Shown: positions 17,246 through 26,275, counted from the first letter of the stretch. The stretch is 64,000 nt of DNA from Acidobacteriaceae bacterium (GCA_003131635.1 PKVZ01000071.1:58226-122225); one strand, 5' to 3'. Numbers and translations are program-made. The notes: generated by a model not told the origin, from the sequence alone.

Positions 17246-18507
17246 TTACCGCCGTAAGCCCACAGCCCTAACCCCGGATTCGGAATAAAGAAAACCTCTT
17301 CGCCCTCCACGCGGTTATATCCGTGGTGAAGCCTCTGCGGGTTGTAGCTCGCCAGCGCGGTTTTCAAATCGCCATACTCATAGCCAACGCCTTCAACTTC
17401 TTCCTGGCTGAGATGTCCGGGGCACCACCGGATGGTGAATCGTCCTTCGGAAGATCCATGAATAAGATGAGCAGCCGCGCTCAAATCGCCCGCGAGATCC
17501 CCATTAGCGCTGACCGCCGCCAGCGTGGCCGGAGTTCCGCGATAACCGTATTTCCGGATCAACCCGTCGATGGCTGGGTCTTCGCCAAATTTCCTAACGC
17601 CGGGCGCAAGAATAATCAGCTCCGCACTGTCCGCCATCGCCATTCGCGTGCGATACACCGCCTTGTTGCCCAGCCACGTGCTGTGAAATTCATGCGGATC
17701 GAGATAAACCACCGCCTTTCGAATCGGCGTGTCCAGGATCTCGAAATTCACTTTCAGGCTTAGCGCGGCGGCGCGGTGAAAGCACTCGGCGTCGTCGCCA
17801 ACGAACAGGCCGCGCACTGCCAGCCGGTCGTCTGCCGCCCGTCCCACCACGGTAAGCACGTACACAATCGGCAAGTCCCGCAAAAAACGATCCGACGCGT
17901 AATTGAGAACGTTGCGCACCGGGTTCTCGGCGCGCCCCATGATGCGCTCCATTCCGTAAACCGCGCCCAGATAATGGCTGCGGTTTATGCTCTCACGCCC
18001 TCCCGTCCCCACAAGAATGTTCTTGTTGTAGTTGGCCATGCCGATCACTTCGTGCGGCACAACCTGGCCAATCGAAAGAATAAGGTCGAAGCCCCCATGC
18101 GCAATCAGCCGGTTCACTTGTGCCGGCCACGCATAGTTCAGCTTGCCCTCCGATTGCTCGTGGATGAATTCAGCCGGAACCTCTCCCAGAGTCTCCACAT
18201 CGGTTCGCCAGTTGTGAACCCGAAAAAGCTCCTGCGGAATAGCTCCAAACATTCGCGTGATCTGTTCCGGCCGCATAGCCGCATGCGTGCCCAGCGCCGG
18301 CAGAACTGCTTTCATCCGATCGCCATAATATTCCCATGCGTAACGCGTCAACTCGCCCGCGCGCGAGTGTACGCGGCTCTGATCGGGTGGCACCACCAGC
18401 ACGCTCTTCCGTTCCCCAAGCCGTGACAGACTTTCCACCAGCAGATCGCGCAACTCATCCAGAGATAGATCGCTTTCAACCCCGCCCGTCGCGCAGTAGA
18501 GGCTCAT
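17239..18507 (-). CDS. larA: LarA-family nickel-pincer-dependent racemase/epimerase
   Basis: A 422-residue LarA homologue. Lactate racemase uses the nickel-pincer nucleotide, attached through a Lys. Here the key residues are kept: Asp42 and Arg45 in PPDQSRVH, His75 in LGTHAAM, His152, Lys162 (spacing +10) and His178 (spacing +16 from the Lys), matching the His174-Lys184-His200 pattern of the Lactobacillus enzyme. ATG 18507 overlaps the stop of the MFS transporter gene (ATGA). Cofactor genes larB, larC and larE are not in the window. With uxaC and a hexuronate-type transporter upstream, a 2-hydroxy sugar acid is a more likely substrate than lactate. The symbol marks the family, not the substrate. 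Confidence 0.85.
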   Translation of the reverse strand: MSLYCATGGVESDLSLDELRDLLVESLSRLGERKSVLVVPPDQSRVHSRAGELTRYAWEYYGDRMKAVLPALGTHAAMRPEQITRMFGAIPQELFRVHNWRTDVETLGEVPAEFIHEQSEGKLNYAWPAQVNRLIAHGGFDLILSIGQVVPHEVIGMANYNKNILVGTGGRESINRSHYLGAVYGMERIMGRAENPVRNVLNYASDRFLRDLPIVYVLTVVGRAADDRLAVRGLFVGDDAECFHRAAALSLKVNFEILDTPIRKAVVYLDPHEFHSTWLGNKAVYRTRMAMADSAELIILAPGVRKFGEDPAIDGLIRKYGYRGTPATLAAVSANGDLAGDLSAAAHLIHGSSEGRFTIRWCPGHLSQEEVEGVGYEYGDLKTALASYNPQRLHHGYNRVEGEEVFFIPNPGLGLWAYGGKL

Positions 18508-19841
18508 GCGTCGAGTTCCACCTTCCTCAGTCCGGGGGCCAGCAGACACAAAACAATCAAAGCCAGCAGGTAAGCGCTGGCCGCGATGCCGAAGAGGCTG
18601 GCGTAACTGTGCGTCAGTTGCAGGATGTGGCCTGCATAAAAAGCAAAAAGCGCGCTGCCCACCGATCCCGCCATTCCGCCAATACCCACCACCGATCCTA
18701 CCGCGCGGCGCGGAAACATATCCGACGACGTGGTGAAGAGATTCGCCGACCAACCCTGGTGCGCGCCCGCCGCAATACTGATCAGCGCAATCGCCGTCCA
18801 CACCGACTTGACGCCCGAGGCCGTGTAGATGGGAACCACCATACCAGCGCACAACAGCATTGCCGTAAGCCGCGCATAGTTGGGCGAGATCCCCATGCGG
18901 CGGAAGGGCGTGGGCAACCAGCCTCCCCCGATGCTGCCAATGGCCGACACGTTATAAACAATGATAAGCGGCAATCCAAGGTGCGAAAGGTTCAGATTGA
19001 ATTTCGCGCTGAAGTACGACGGCAGCCAGAACAAATAGAAATACCAGATCGGATCGGTGAGAAATTTCGCAATGGAAAACCCCCACGTCTGCCGGCAGCG
19101 TAACAATCGCCGCCAGGGCACGACCGGAGACGGCCCCATCTCCTCGGCCGCCTCCTCATAGATGTGCCGCAGTTCCCCGGCTGTCAGCGTGGCGTGATCG
19201 CTGGGTTTACGATAATAGCGAAACCACCACAAAATCCAGAGCACGCTGAATAGGCCGGTCGTCAGAAATGCCGCATGCCATCCCCAGCGCAGCGTTACCC
19301 ATGGCACGATTGCCGGAGCGAGGATCGCTCCCACATTTGCTCCCGAGTTGAAGATGCCCGTTGCCAGTGAGCGTTCGCCTTTCGGAAACCATTCGGCCAC
19401 GGTCTTGATCGCGGCGGGAAAGTTGCCCGATTCGCCAAGTCCGAGAAAGAACCGCGCAAAACCAAACTCCAGCACCGTGCTGGCCAGCGCGTGCCCCATC
19501 GCGGAAAGGCTCCATACCGCCATCACCAGCATGTAGCCAATACGCGTGCCCAACTTGTCAATCAGCCGCCCGGCAGCCAGCAGGCCGATCGCGTAGGCAA
19601 TCTGGAACGCGTCCACAATGTAGCCGTAACTTACCTCCGTCATGCCGATGCTGTGTTCGAGCGTGGGCTTCAGGATCGCGATCACTTGCCGGTCCATGTA
19701 GTTGATCGAAGTGGCGACGAACAGCATGGCGCAAACCGTCCAGCGCACCCGTCCCAACTTGGTGCTGGGAGGTACGCTGTGAGGAACGGCAAGAGATGTG
19801 CCGCGCTCCGCTTCGCTGTCCAAAGGCATTCTGTCCGCCAC
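18504..19841 (-). CDS. MFS transporter, anion:cation symporter (hexuronate/ExuT-like) family
   Basis: A 445-residue twelve-helix carrier. After a polar N-terminus come VRWTVCAMLFVATSINYMDRQVIAIL, typical of helix 1 in the ACS group, then AGRLIDKLGTRIGYM (the MFS loop 2-3 motif) and FLGLGESGNFPAAIKTVAEWFP in helix 4. ACS members import galacturonate, glucuronate, glucarate or similar acids with protons. The gene lies 4 bp downstream of uxaC and overlaps the larA-like gene by 4 nt, so hexuronate import is likely. It could carry another aldonate; direct evidence is absent. Confidence 0.9.
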   Translation of the reverse strand: MADRMPLDSEAERGTSLAVPHSVPPSTKLGRVRWTVCAMLFVATSINYMDRQVIAILKPTLEHSIGMTEVSYGYIVDAFQIAYAIGLLAAGRLIDKLGTRIGYMLVMAVWSLSAMGHALASTVLEFGFARFFLGLGESGNFPAAIKTVAEWFPKGERSLATGIFNSGANVGAILAPAIVPWVTLRWGWHAAFLTTGLFSVLWILWWFRYYRKPSDHATLTAGELRHIYEEAAEEMGPSPVVPWRRLLRCRQTWGFSIAKFLTDPIWYFYLFWLPSYFSAKFNLNLSHLGLPLIIVYNVSAIGSIGGGWLPTPFRRMGISPNYARLTAMLLCAGMVVPIYTASGVKSVWTAIALISIAAGAHQGWSANLFTTSSDMFPRRAVGSVVGIGGMAGSVGSALFAFYAGHILQLTHSYASLFGIAASAYLLALIVLCLLAPGLRKVELDA

Positions 19842-19845
19842 GCTC

Positions 19846-21237
19846 CTACAATCGATACGCTTTCTTCACCAATCGATAAGCCAGATCCTGCGCCACTTCC
19901 AAAGCTTCTTCTTCCTCCAGCCGATGCTCGGCAACCAGCTTCGCCAAATAGGCGCAATCCATGCGGCGCGCCAGATCGTGCCTTGCGGGAATCGAAAGGA
20001 AAGCTCGGGTATCGTCGTTGAAACCCACTGTGTTGTAAAAGCCCGCCGTCTCCGTTACCCGCTCGCGGAAGCGCATCATTCCCTCCGGACTGTCATGAAA
20101 CCACCACGGCGGCCCCAGCCGCAGGCACGGATAGTGCCCCGCCAGCGGCCCCAGTTCCCGGCTGTAAGCCGATTCATCCAGCGTGAAAAGAATAATCGTC
20201 AGCTCGCGCTCGTTGCCGAACTGATCGAGCAAAGGGCGAAGCGCCTCCACATAATTCGTCGCCATCGGGATGTCCGCGCCCACGTCACGGCCATATCGCT
20301 CGTAGAGCTTGCGATTGTGGTTGCGCACGCTGCCCGGATGAATCTGCATCACCAGCCCGTCCTCGACACTCATGCGCGCCATCTCTGTCAGCATCTGGGC
20401 ACGGAAAAGTTCCTGTTGCTTCGCGTCCGCCTTGCCGGTGATCACGCGGCAAAACAATTCCTCCGCCTCGGCCGTGGGAAGGTTCGCGGTGCGCGCAGTT
20501 GGGTGCCCGTGGTCTGTCGCGGTGCACCCCAGTTCGCGAAAGCGCAGGCGCGCCACTCGCAGCGCACTCAGATAACCCTTCCATGTCGAAGTATCTTCCC
20601 CGGTCTTCTCGCCCAGCTTCGAAATGTTTTCGTGAAAGTCATCAAACTCAGGATCGACCACCGAGTCCGGCCGGAAAGTCGGCAATATCCTGGCCTTCCA
20701 GTTCGATTCGCGGATGGCCTTGTGCTCGGCCAGCGAATCGAGCGGAGAATCCGTTGTCGCCAGCACTTCAAGATTGAAACGCTCGTACAAAGCGCGCGGC
20801 AGAAACTCCGGCGTCCGCAGCTTTTCTGAGATCGCGTCAAAGTAAACATCGGCGCTCTTTTCCGAGAGTCTCTGCTCCAGCCCGAAAAGCTCCTGGAAGG
20901 CGTAGTCCAGCCACATGCGCGTCGGCGTTCCGCGAAACAACTCGTAATGACTGGCGAAAATACGCCAGACTTTCCGCGGATTCTTAAGTTCCGGCTGCCC
21001 AATCTCCAGGTCTTCCAGCGTGATCCCCTGGCTGTAGAGCATGCGAAAAATGTAGTGGTCAGGCTGCACCAGCAGTTTTGCCGGATCCTGGAAAGGCTCG
21101 TTCCTCGCAAACCATGACGCCTGCGTATGCCCATGAGGACTAATGAGCGGCCGCTCTCGCACGCACTCGTAGAGCGTCCTGGCTATCTTTCGCGTGCCGG
21201 GCTCGGCGGGAAACAAACGATCGGGATGGATCAGCAT
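19846..21237 (-). CDS. uxaC: Glucuronate/galacturonate isomerase
   Basis: Converts D-glucuronate to D-fructuronate, and D-galacturonate to D-tagaturonate, in the cytoplasm. The 463-residue length matches UxaC (about 470). Family signatures include LISPHGHTQASWF near residue 35 (metal-binding His-x-His), LRDALF-type helices, ATTDSPLDSLAEHKAI, MQIHPGSVRNHNRKLYERYG and VGFNDDTRAFLSIPARHD at the C-terminus. It is the first gene of a minus-strand operon with the MFS carrier and LarA-like protein. The later enzymes of the usual pathway (uxuB/uxaB, uxuA/uxaA, kdgK) are not in the window, so the branch taken here is open. Confidence 0.94.
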   Translation of the reverse strand: MLIHPDRLFPAEPGTRKIARTLYECVRERPLISPHGHTQASWFARNEPFQDPAKLLVQPDHYIFRMLYSQGITLEDLEIGQPELKNPRKVWRIFASHYELFRGTPTRMWLDYAFQELFGLEQRLSEKSADVYFDAISEKLRTPEFLPRALYERFNLEVLATTDSPLDSLAEHKAIRESNWKARILPTFRPDSVVDPEFDDFHENISKLGEKTGEDTSTWKGYLSALRVARLRFRELGCTATDHGHPTARTANLPTAEAEELFCRVITGKADAKQQELFRAQMLTEMARMSVEDGLVMQIHPGSVRNHNRKLYERYGRDVGADIPMATNYVEALRPLLDQFGNERELTIILFTLDESAYSRELGPLAGHYPCLRLGPPWWFHDSPEGMMRFRERVTETAGFYNTVGFNDDTRAFLSIPARHDLARRMDCAYLAKLVAEHRLEEEEALEVAQDLAYRLVKKAYRL

Positions 21238-21324
21238 AACTCCGGCTCAACCTTATTCTCTTCGCACCGCGACCGGCTATCGAGGTGGGCGATTTCCGTC
21301 CGCCCACCAGCATACACGCCCGAA

Positions 21325-23964
21325 TCAGTGTCCCAAATATCGGATGCGGCCGGTGAAGGCGCGCCCGTTGCCGTCGATATAAGTCGGGAGCGGATGGGTT
21401 TGATCGAGCACCCCATTTGCCAGTATGTCGTTGGCATGGTTGGTAATGTTGTCGAAACCTCCGCGCAGCGCCCAATAGCGCCCGAACAGATGGAAGCGCT
21501 TTTCAAATTGCAGATTCACAGAATAATAAGTAGGAAGACGAAAAGTTCCCGGAGGATACCCCGGATAAATCTCCGCTTGGTCGGTGGTCGCAAGGAATGG
21601 CAGCCCAGTGCGCGCATCCGCGGAGTAAACCATGTCCACCTTGTGCAAGACGGGCAACTTGAAAAACGGCAGAATGCCCCATCCCACAAAGCGATTCGGC
21701 GTGTCCCACGGATAGGGACCGGGAAGCTGCGGGCTCAACAGCGGAATATCCAGACTGAAATCAAACACCTGATTGGTATGCGAACTCGACCGCGTGTAAG
21801 CCCCGAAGATTTCGTAAGCCTCGCGAAAACGGTGACGCAGACTGATCTGGAAAGCGTCATAGCGGTCGTCACGTCCATTCTGCAGCAGGAAGTTGCCGTC
21901 CACCGCGCCATCCAGCGTGTTGTAGGCGAAGCCATGCGTGCCCCGCTTCTCCAGGAACTCCAACTTCAGAAAGATGGCAGACGGCAATTTCGTCTCCAGG
22001 CCAAGGCTCCAGTTCAGGTACCGCGGCGCGTCGAGCGTATTCCGGTCCACAACAAACGTGGTCGGCGCCGGAATCGGCGCACTCGTCGGATTTCCATTGG
22101 CATCCGTCGGCTGCCCACTCGCATTGAAAAAATAATCAACTCTCTGCCCCTCGAAAGGTTGATGGATCAATCCCAGGCTCGTTGCGTCATAGATGACGCC
22201 AACTCCCGCCGACAGCTTGGTATTGCCCTCCTCGTCCAGAACGTAAGTCCCTGCCAGACGCGGCGAGAACAGCGGGGTTCGCACGATTTCATCCCAGTCG
22301 AAACGCAAGCCCGGCTCGATCAGCAGACGATTCGTGAGCAGCCAGCGATCCTCGGCGTAAGCGCTGGCCTCGGCGTTGTAAATTGTCGAGTAACTGCCTC
22401 CCGAGAACACCGAATAACGCGTGCACGTTGGCGACGGCGCCACCGGCACGCCATTCGCATCGGTAGGGCAAGGCTGGAACGGCTCGTTCGGCTGCAGATA
22501 CGATATCGGCTGCCGCAGAAACTGTGCGTCATAGTTCAACCGGTCCAGGTCCGTGCCAACCTTAATATCGTGGCGTCCGTGCCACTGCTGCGGCGGAAGG
22601 TAAAGATTCGCCAGGCCCTGCACTCTCCGCCCCAGCGCGCTCTCGTTCAGATAGTAGTTGCCTCCGGCTCCCAGCGGCGCTTCGATATAAGGCCCGGTTC
22701 CGTGCGGAGTCAGCGCTACGTTGTACTGGTCTACGCCGAATCCGCTTTCCAGCAGTGCTCCACCGCGCAAATAATATTGGTCCTTGAGCGAGCCAATGTA
22801 GGCGGTCTCCGCGTCGGTTGGCGTCGTCGCCTGCGGCATGAGCACCGACAGTCCGTCATATTCGTCGTGATAGTAGTTCGACAGAAAGCTGGCCGTCACA
22901 ATGTTGCGCGTCGTCAAATTAGTTTGCAATTTCGCCAGGTTGTCCACGCGCCACACGTGATCCGCATCCGCACTGGACGGCAGTTGCTTCGTGATGTCGT
23001 TGTCGTACTCCCCATCCAGTGCGTCGATGAACCACACCTTCCCTTTTCGAATCGGACCGGACATCGTCACAATGGGCACCCACTGGCCGAGCGAAATCCC
23101 CTTGATGTCCTGCAGCCCGGGCGTAAAGTCGGTGGCGGTAACCCGAAAGTGATCGTCGCCCATTCGCGTGTTCAACGCGAGCACGCCGCCCGACCCTTTG
23201 CCAAACTCCGCTGGCTCGCGGCTCGGGGTCACCTCAATCGAGCGGAATGATTCGATGCTGCTTCGCACCACCAGCGCGCCATTCGTCGGCTGCGTTACGT
23301 TGAAGCCGTCCAGCAAAAGCAGCGTTTGGTAGCTCTCCGCGCCCGCCACATGCGGCTGCCCGTAAGCATCCGGTGTGACTCCTGGAATGAAGGTCAGCGC
23401 ATTGCGGTAGTCGTGCGACCCGGGATACGGAATGTCGATAATCTCCGTCGCCGTCAGTTCTTCTTTGGTCGACACCTGTGCCGGATCGATCGCGGGCTTG
23501 GATTCCGCAACATTCACCACCTCACGCGCCTCTTGCTGATGCGTAAGCGTCACGTCCACATTCCCCGTAACCGCGACTTGCACGTTGGGCTCAACTATTG
23601 CGTAGTAGCCAGTCTTCTCCACCCGGATTTCGTAAGCTCCGGAAGCAAGGTTACTGAATTCGCAGTGGCCTACGAAGTCAGTTTCGCAGCGCAAAGCAAC
23701 CGCGGCCGGTGCCGCTTGTAACTGCAACCGCGCCGATCGCACGGCCACGCCGTTTTCATCCGTGACCGTAACCGTGAGTTTCTCCCTCGTGGCACTTCGC
23801 TCCGAAGAAGCCTGCTCAGGAGACGTGCGTATTGAAGCAGGTAGTGAAGCAGATTGCGGCGCGGAACAACAGGATGGGTTCGATGTCTGCGCGGCCCCCG
23901 CTGGCGCGCATAAAGCGGCCGCGAACAGAAATATCCATTTTACGGATGCGCCCCGCCCAGCCAT
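21325..23964 (-). CDS. TonB-dependent receptor with carboxypeptidase-regulatory-like N-terminal domain
   Basis: An 879-residue outer-membrane receptor of the Oar-like type common in Acidobacteria. A signal peptide covers residues 9-25. A CarboxypepD_reg-like beta-sandwich (about 55-130; LTVTVTDENGVAVRSARLQL) is followed by a plug domain with IIDIPYPGSHDYRNALTFIPG and EVTPSREPAEFGKGSGGVLA, and a beta barrel with aromatic-rich strands. The last residue is His rather than Phe. It probably imports oligosaccharides or binds glycans for the enzymes downstream on the same strand, 87 bp away. It is shorter than the usual Oar-like receptors (about 1,000-1,200 residues). Confidence 0.9.
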   Translation of the reverse strand: MAGRGASVKWIFLFAAALCAPAGAAQTSNPSCCSAPQSASLPASIRTSPEQASSERSATREKLTVTVTDENGVAVRSARLQLQAAPAAVALRCETDFVGHCEFSNLASGAYEIRVEKTGYYAIVEPNVQVAVTGNVDVTLTHQQEAREVVNVAESKPAIDPAQVSTKEELTATEIIDIPYPGSHDYRNALTFIPGVTPDAYGQPHVAGAESYQTLLLLDGFNVTQPTNGALVVRSSIESFRSIEVTPSREPAEFGKGSGGVLALNTRMGDDHFRVTATDFTPGLQDIKGISLGQWVPIVTMSGPIRKGKVWFIDALDGEYDNDITKQLPSSADADHVWRVDNLAKLQTNLTTRNIVTASFLSNYYHDEYDGLSVLMPQATTPTDAETAYIGSLKDQYYLRGGALLESGFGVDQYNVALTPHGTGPYIEAPLGAGGNYYLNESALGRRVQGLANLYLPPQQWHGRHDIKVGTDLDRLNYDAQFLRQPISYLQPNEPFQPCPTDANGVPVAPSPTCTRYSVFSGGSYSTIYNAEASAYAEDRWLLTNRLLIEPGLRFDWDEIVRTPLFSPRLAGTYVLDEEGNTKLSAGVGVIYDATSLGLIHQPFEGQRVDYFFNASGQPTDANGNPTSAPIPAPTTFVVDRNTLDAPRYLNWSLGLETKLPSAIFLKLEFLEKRGTHGFAYNTLDGAVDGNFLLQNGRDDRYDAFQISLRHRFREAYEIFGAYTRSSSHTNQVFDFSLDIPLLSPQLPGPYPWDTPNRFVGWGILPFFKLPVLHKVDMVYSADARTGLPFLATTDQAEIYPGYPPGTFRLPTYYSVNLQFEKRFHLFGRYWALRGGFDNITNHANDILANGVLDQTHPLPTYIDGNGRAFTGRIRYLGH

Positions 23965-24165
23965 GCTTCGAGTATCAAATCATTCAGCCCGTGCAGTCCA
24001 GCAAAACGGCCCACTCGACCGTGGCGCCGGTACCGCATCCCAGAGCTCTGCCGGCCCCCCAGGCAACCGCCTCCCGGCCCGTTTGTTCGGATTTCGTAAC
24101 ATAAATCACTTTTTCGCGCCGCCAGCCTGATTTGGTGAAAAACTTATCCCAATTGAGGGGGACGA

Positions 24166-24327
24166 GTGGCTCCGACGGACTGCCCGCGCTGCGGCGGTAC
24201 CGGATTTGTTGCCACGCCAGTGGACATTAGCGGCAAGTCCGAAGGCGTTGCATTTATCCGGGTGAAGTGTCCGGCCTGCGCAGGCTCTGGAAAGAAAAGC
24301 TCCATCCCGCCTTCTACCGCGGGCTGA
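24166..24327 (+). CDS. Small DnaJ-type zinc-ribbon protein
   Basis: A 53-residue open frame starting with GTG 24166, with a strong GAGGGGG four bases upstream. It contains two cysteine motifs of the DnaJ zinc-finger class, CPRCGGTGF (residues 6-14) and CPACAGSGK (residues 35-43), which should bind one zinc ion. Nothing else is recognisable. It stands alone between the divergent TonB receptor gene and the end of the GGDEF gene. Such mini zinc ribbons may act as chaperone adaptors or nucleic-acid binders; the role here is unknown. It lacks an ATG, so automated gene calling may miss it. Confidence 0.72.
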   Translation: MAPTDCPRCGGTGFVATPVDISGKSEGVAFIRVKCPACAGSGKKSSIPPSTAG

Positions 24328-24437
24328 CCGCACGGCCTGTGGTGCTTGCGAAAACGTACGAGCCCGGGCGCCATGTTTTCCCGCCCTGAAGTGGCGCTCC
24401 GGGCCCTACGTTAAACCCATCTTCACGCAATTGAGTC

Positions 24438-24515
24438 TGTCATTCCGAGCCTTTCGTAGCCGCGCCAGCGGCGAGAACGGGCGAGAGCCTGCCCTGAGCT
24501 TGCCGAAGGGAATCT
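24438..24515. repeat. Dispersed intergenic repeat element (GTCATTCCGAGC type)
   Basis: The gap between the zinc-ribbon gene and the GGDEF gene holds TGTCATTCCGAGC (24438-24450) and CCCTGAGCTTGCCGAAGGG (24492-24510), followed by AATCTGCTGTT. I recall similar mosaic sequences as dispersed, non-coding repeats in Acidobacteria and other soil bacteria. No gene is seen here. Family membership is from memory and has not been searched. Confidence 0.55.
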
Positions 24516-24533
24516 GCTGTTCCGCTTTCTGCC

Positions 24534-25808
24534 TCACGCAATGCCCGCCGTCTTGCTCCGCGCCCGCCGCCCCGCCAACGCCGTCTCCACCCGGTTTCGA
24601 CCTCCATCCTTCGCCCGGTAAAGCGCTTTATCCGCCGCCTTCACCACATCGTCCGGCGACGAACTCTTCTCCGTAGAACTGGCCACTCCAATGCTGGCCG
24701 TAACCGAAAGCTCGCTTGCCGCCGGAGCCCGCGCCAGTTGCCGGATCGCATGTCCCCGCGTCCGTCCGCCCCGCGCATTCCGCCGGTCCGGACCGCGCTC
24801 CTCCTGCCGCCGCTCCTGCCCCCGCAGCCGAAAGCTGCTGCCTTCGATCCGCCCTCGCAAATCTTCCAGATCATCCAGAACATCCTTGGTAGTCTTGCCC
24901 GGAAAGACGATGGCGAATTCTTCGCCTCCACATCGGTAAGCCTGTCCTCCACCGGTCACCCGCGCCAGCCGCGATGCCACCAGCCGCAACACTTCATCCC
25001 CGGTATCGTGCCCGTAAGTATCGTTGCAGCGCTTGAAGTGGTCGATGTCGACCATCGCAATCGAATAAGGGGGCTGCAACCGCAGCAATGCTTCATGAAA
25101 CGCCCGCCGCGACGGTAGCGCTGTGAGTTCATCGTGATAAGCCAGCAGATAGGAAGTCTCGACCATCGAAACCGCCAGTATGAATGCCGCGGTGGCGAAA
25201 TATGCCGAGGGGATGCGTCCCACGCCTCCGAAGCGGAGCGCCAGAGCCGTTGCGGCCAGCGCCCACAGCAGTCCGCTTTCCACCGGCTTGCGGAAAAGCA
25301 GAAAGCGTATGAGCAGAATGATCGCCGCAGCCGCGAACGCTATCAGCGTGGCGAATGGCAAATGCGGCGGAACGGAATGATGCCACGCCCGCGGAGCGCT
25401 CGCCAGCGGATCGGGACGGCACAGCACCGCGACCATGACGGACTCGACAAACAGCATCAACGCCGGCGGCGCGACGCTGGAGAAAGTGAATCCCTTTTCC
25501 TGCGCTACTGAGAGCAGAACAAAGTCCAGCGGCAACAGCAATCCCGCTGCCGCGAGCGCCGTGCTTCCTGGTCCGCTGGCGGCTATATGACCGGCAGAAA
25601 AGTACGAGATTGCGCGTTCCGCAAGAAACAAAACCAGCAAAGCAAAAAAGATGCGGCTGGAGTGAAATCGCCACGCAATCAGCATTCCCGCAATCAACGC
25701 CGCATAAAACGCAAACGTGATGAGCGCCGCGCTCGGCGCGATCACCCCCGTCTGCAGCAGGATCGCAACCGCCAGAATCCATAGAGCTGGAGTCAGCAGC
25801 GACTTCAT
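24534..25808 (-). CDS. Membrane-bound GGDEF diguanylate cyclase
   Basis: A 424-residue protein with about seven to eight transmembrane segments in residues 1-222 and a C-terminal GGDEF domain that makes cyclic di-GMP. The substrate motif DIDHFKRCNDTYGHDTGD and active-site GGEEF (294-298) are intact. The inhibitory I-site (RxxD five residues before GGEEF) is absent: that stretch reads TGGG. A charged insertion rich in Arg and Gly (about residues 330-365) splits the domain before SVTASIGVA. No EAL domain is present. The adjacent flagellar cluster encodes an MshEN-domain protein that might sense the product. Confidence 0.9.
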   Translation of the reverse strand: MKSLLTPALWILAVAILLQTGVIAPSAALITFAFYAALIAGMLIAWRFHSSRIFFALLVLFLAERAISYFSAGHIAASGPGSTALAAAGLLLPLDFVLLSVAQEKGFTFSSVAPPALMLFVESVMVAVLCRPDPLASAPRAWHHSVPPHLPFATLIAFAAAAIILLIRFLLFRKPVESGLLWALAATALALRFGGVGRIPSAYFATAAFILAVSMVETSYLLAYHDELTALPSRRAFHEALLRLQPPYSIAMVDIDHFKRCNDTYGHDTGDEVLRLVASRLARVTGGGQAYRCGGEEFAIVFPGKTTKDVLDDLEDLRGRIEGSSFRLRGQERRQEERGPDRRNARGGRTRGHAIRQLARAPAASELSVTASIGVASSTEKSSSPDDVVKAADKALYRAKDGGRNRVETALAGRRARSKTAGIA

Positions 25809-25983
25809 CGGAGTTTAGCCCTGACGATTTTTTGCAACATGGGATGTGCGAACACACGTCTGCCGATCGTTCCCCTCAGGTTATATCCGGACCCCGGCGG
25901 AGAGTAATTGACCGATCAGGTTCGGCGCGCGGCCTCCATCTCCGGACGGCGGGAGCCGCTGGGAACGACGACAGCGTTTGGGT

Positions 25984-26023
25984 GCCCCATTTCTCGCGTC
26001 TTTTGCGAGAAGTGGGGCTTTTT
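25984..26023 (+). terminator. Strong intrinsic terminator or long palindrome, orphan
   Basis: A 14-bp stem (25984-25997 with 26005-26018, one T/G wobble) closes a 7-base loop and is followed by five T. On the plus strand this is a textbook intrinsic terminator, yet no plus-strand gene ends nearby. It could terminate an unannotated RNA beginning around 25850-25900, or be a dispersed palindromic repeat. Confidence 0.75.
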
Positions 26024-26150
26024 CATGCTACGTAAATCTTCAGCCTAATCATCTACGGGGTGATTATGCATTTGACACGTAACGACGCCGATTGCGGCCA
26101 GAACTCCGCTGCCCACAAAGTTCGCTGTGGCTGAGAAACACATGCCGGTT

Positions 26151-26178
26151 TTCTCCGTTCGCAGTTCTCCGTTCGCAG
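26151..26178. repeat. 14-bp perfect tandem duplication
   Basis: TTCTCCGTTCGCAG occurs twice in direct adjacency in the long intergenic region before the response-regulator gene. Confidence 0.85.
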
Positions 26179-26230
26179 CATTACATCACTCATCGCAGAA
26201 ATGCAAAAACTTTTTTTGTGCCGAACCAAA

Positions 26231-26275
26231 ATGTCATCCCGAGGCCCGCGTTTTTTGCGGGCCGAAGGATCCCTA
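26231..26275. repeat. REP-like palindromic element (GTCATCCCGAGGCCCGC)
   Basis: GTCATCCCGA precedes a perfect hairpin, GGCCCGC (26243-26249) with GCGGGCC (26257-26263) around a seven-base loop containing six T, and then GAAGGATCCC. This looks like a dispersed intergenic palindrome of Acidobacteria. The rest of the 25809-26416 gap holds no supported gene. Confidence 0.6.

Noticed and set aside
21127-23250. Long plus-strand frame opposite the TonB receptor (707 codons)
   Set aside because: Its composition is Arg/Val/Gln rich with no domain. The minus strand encodes a well-supported receptor with plug and barrel features.
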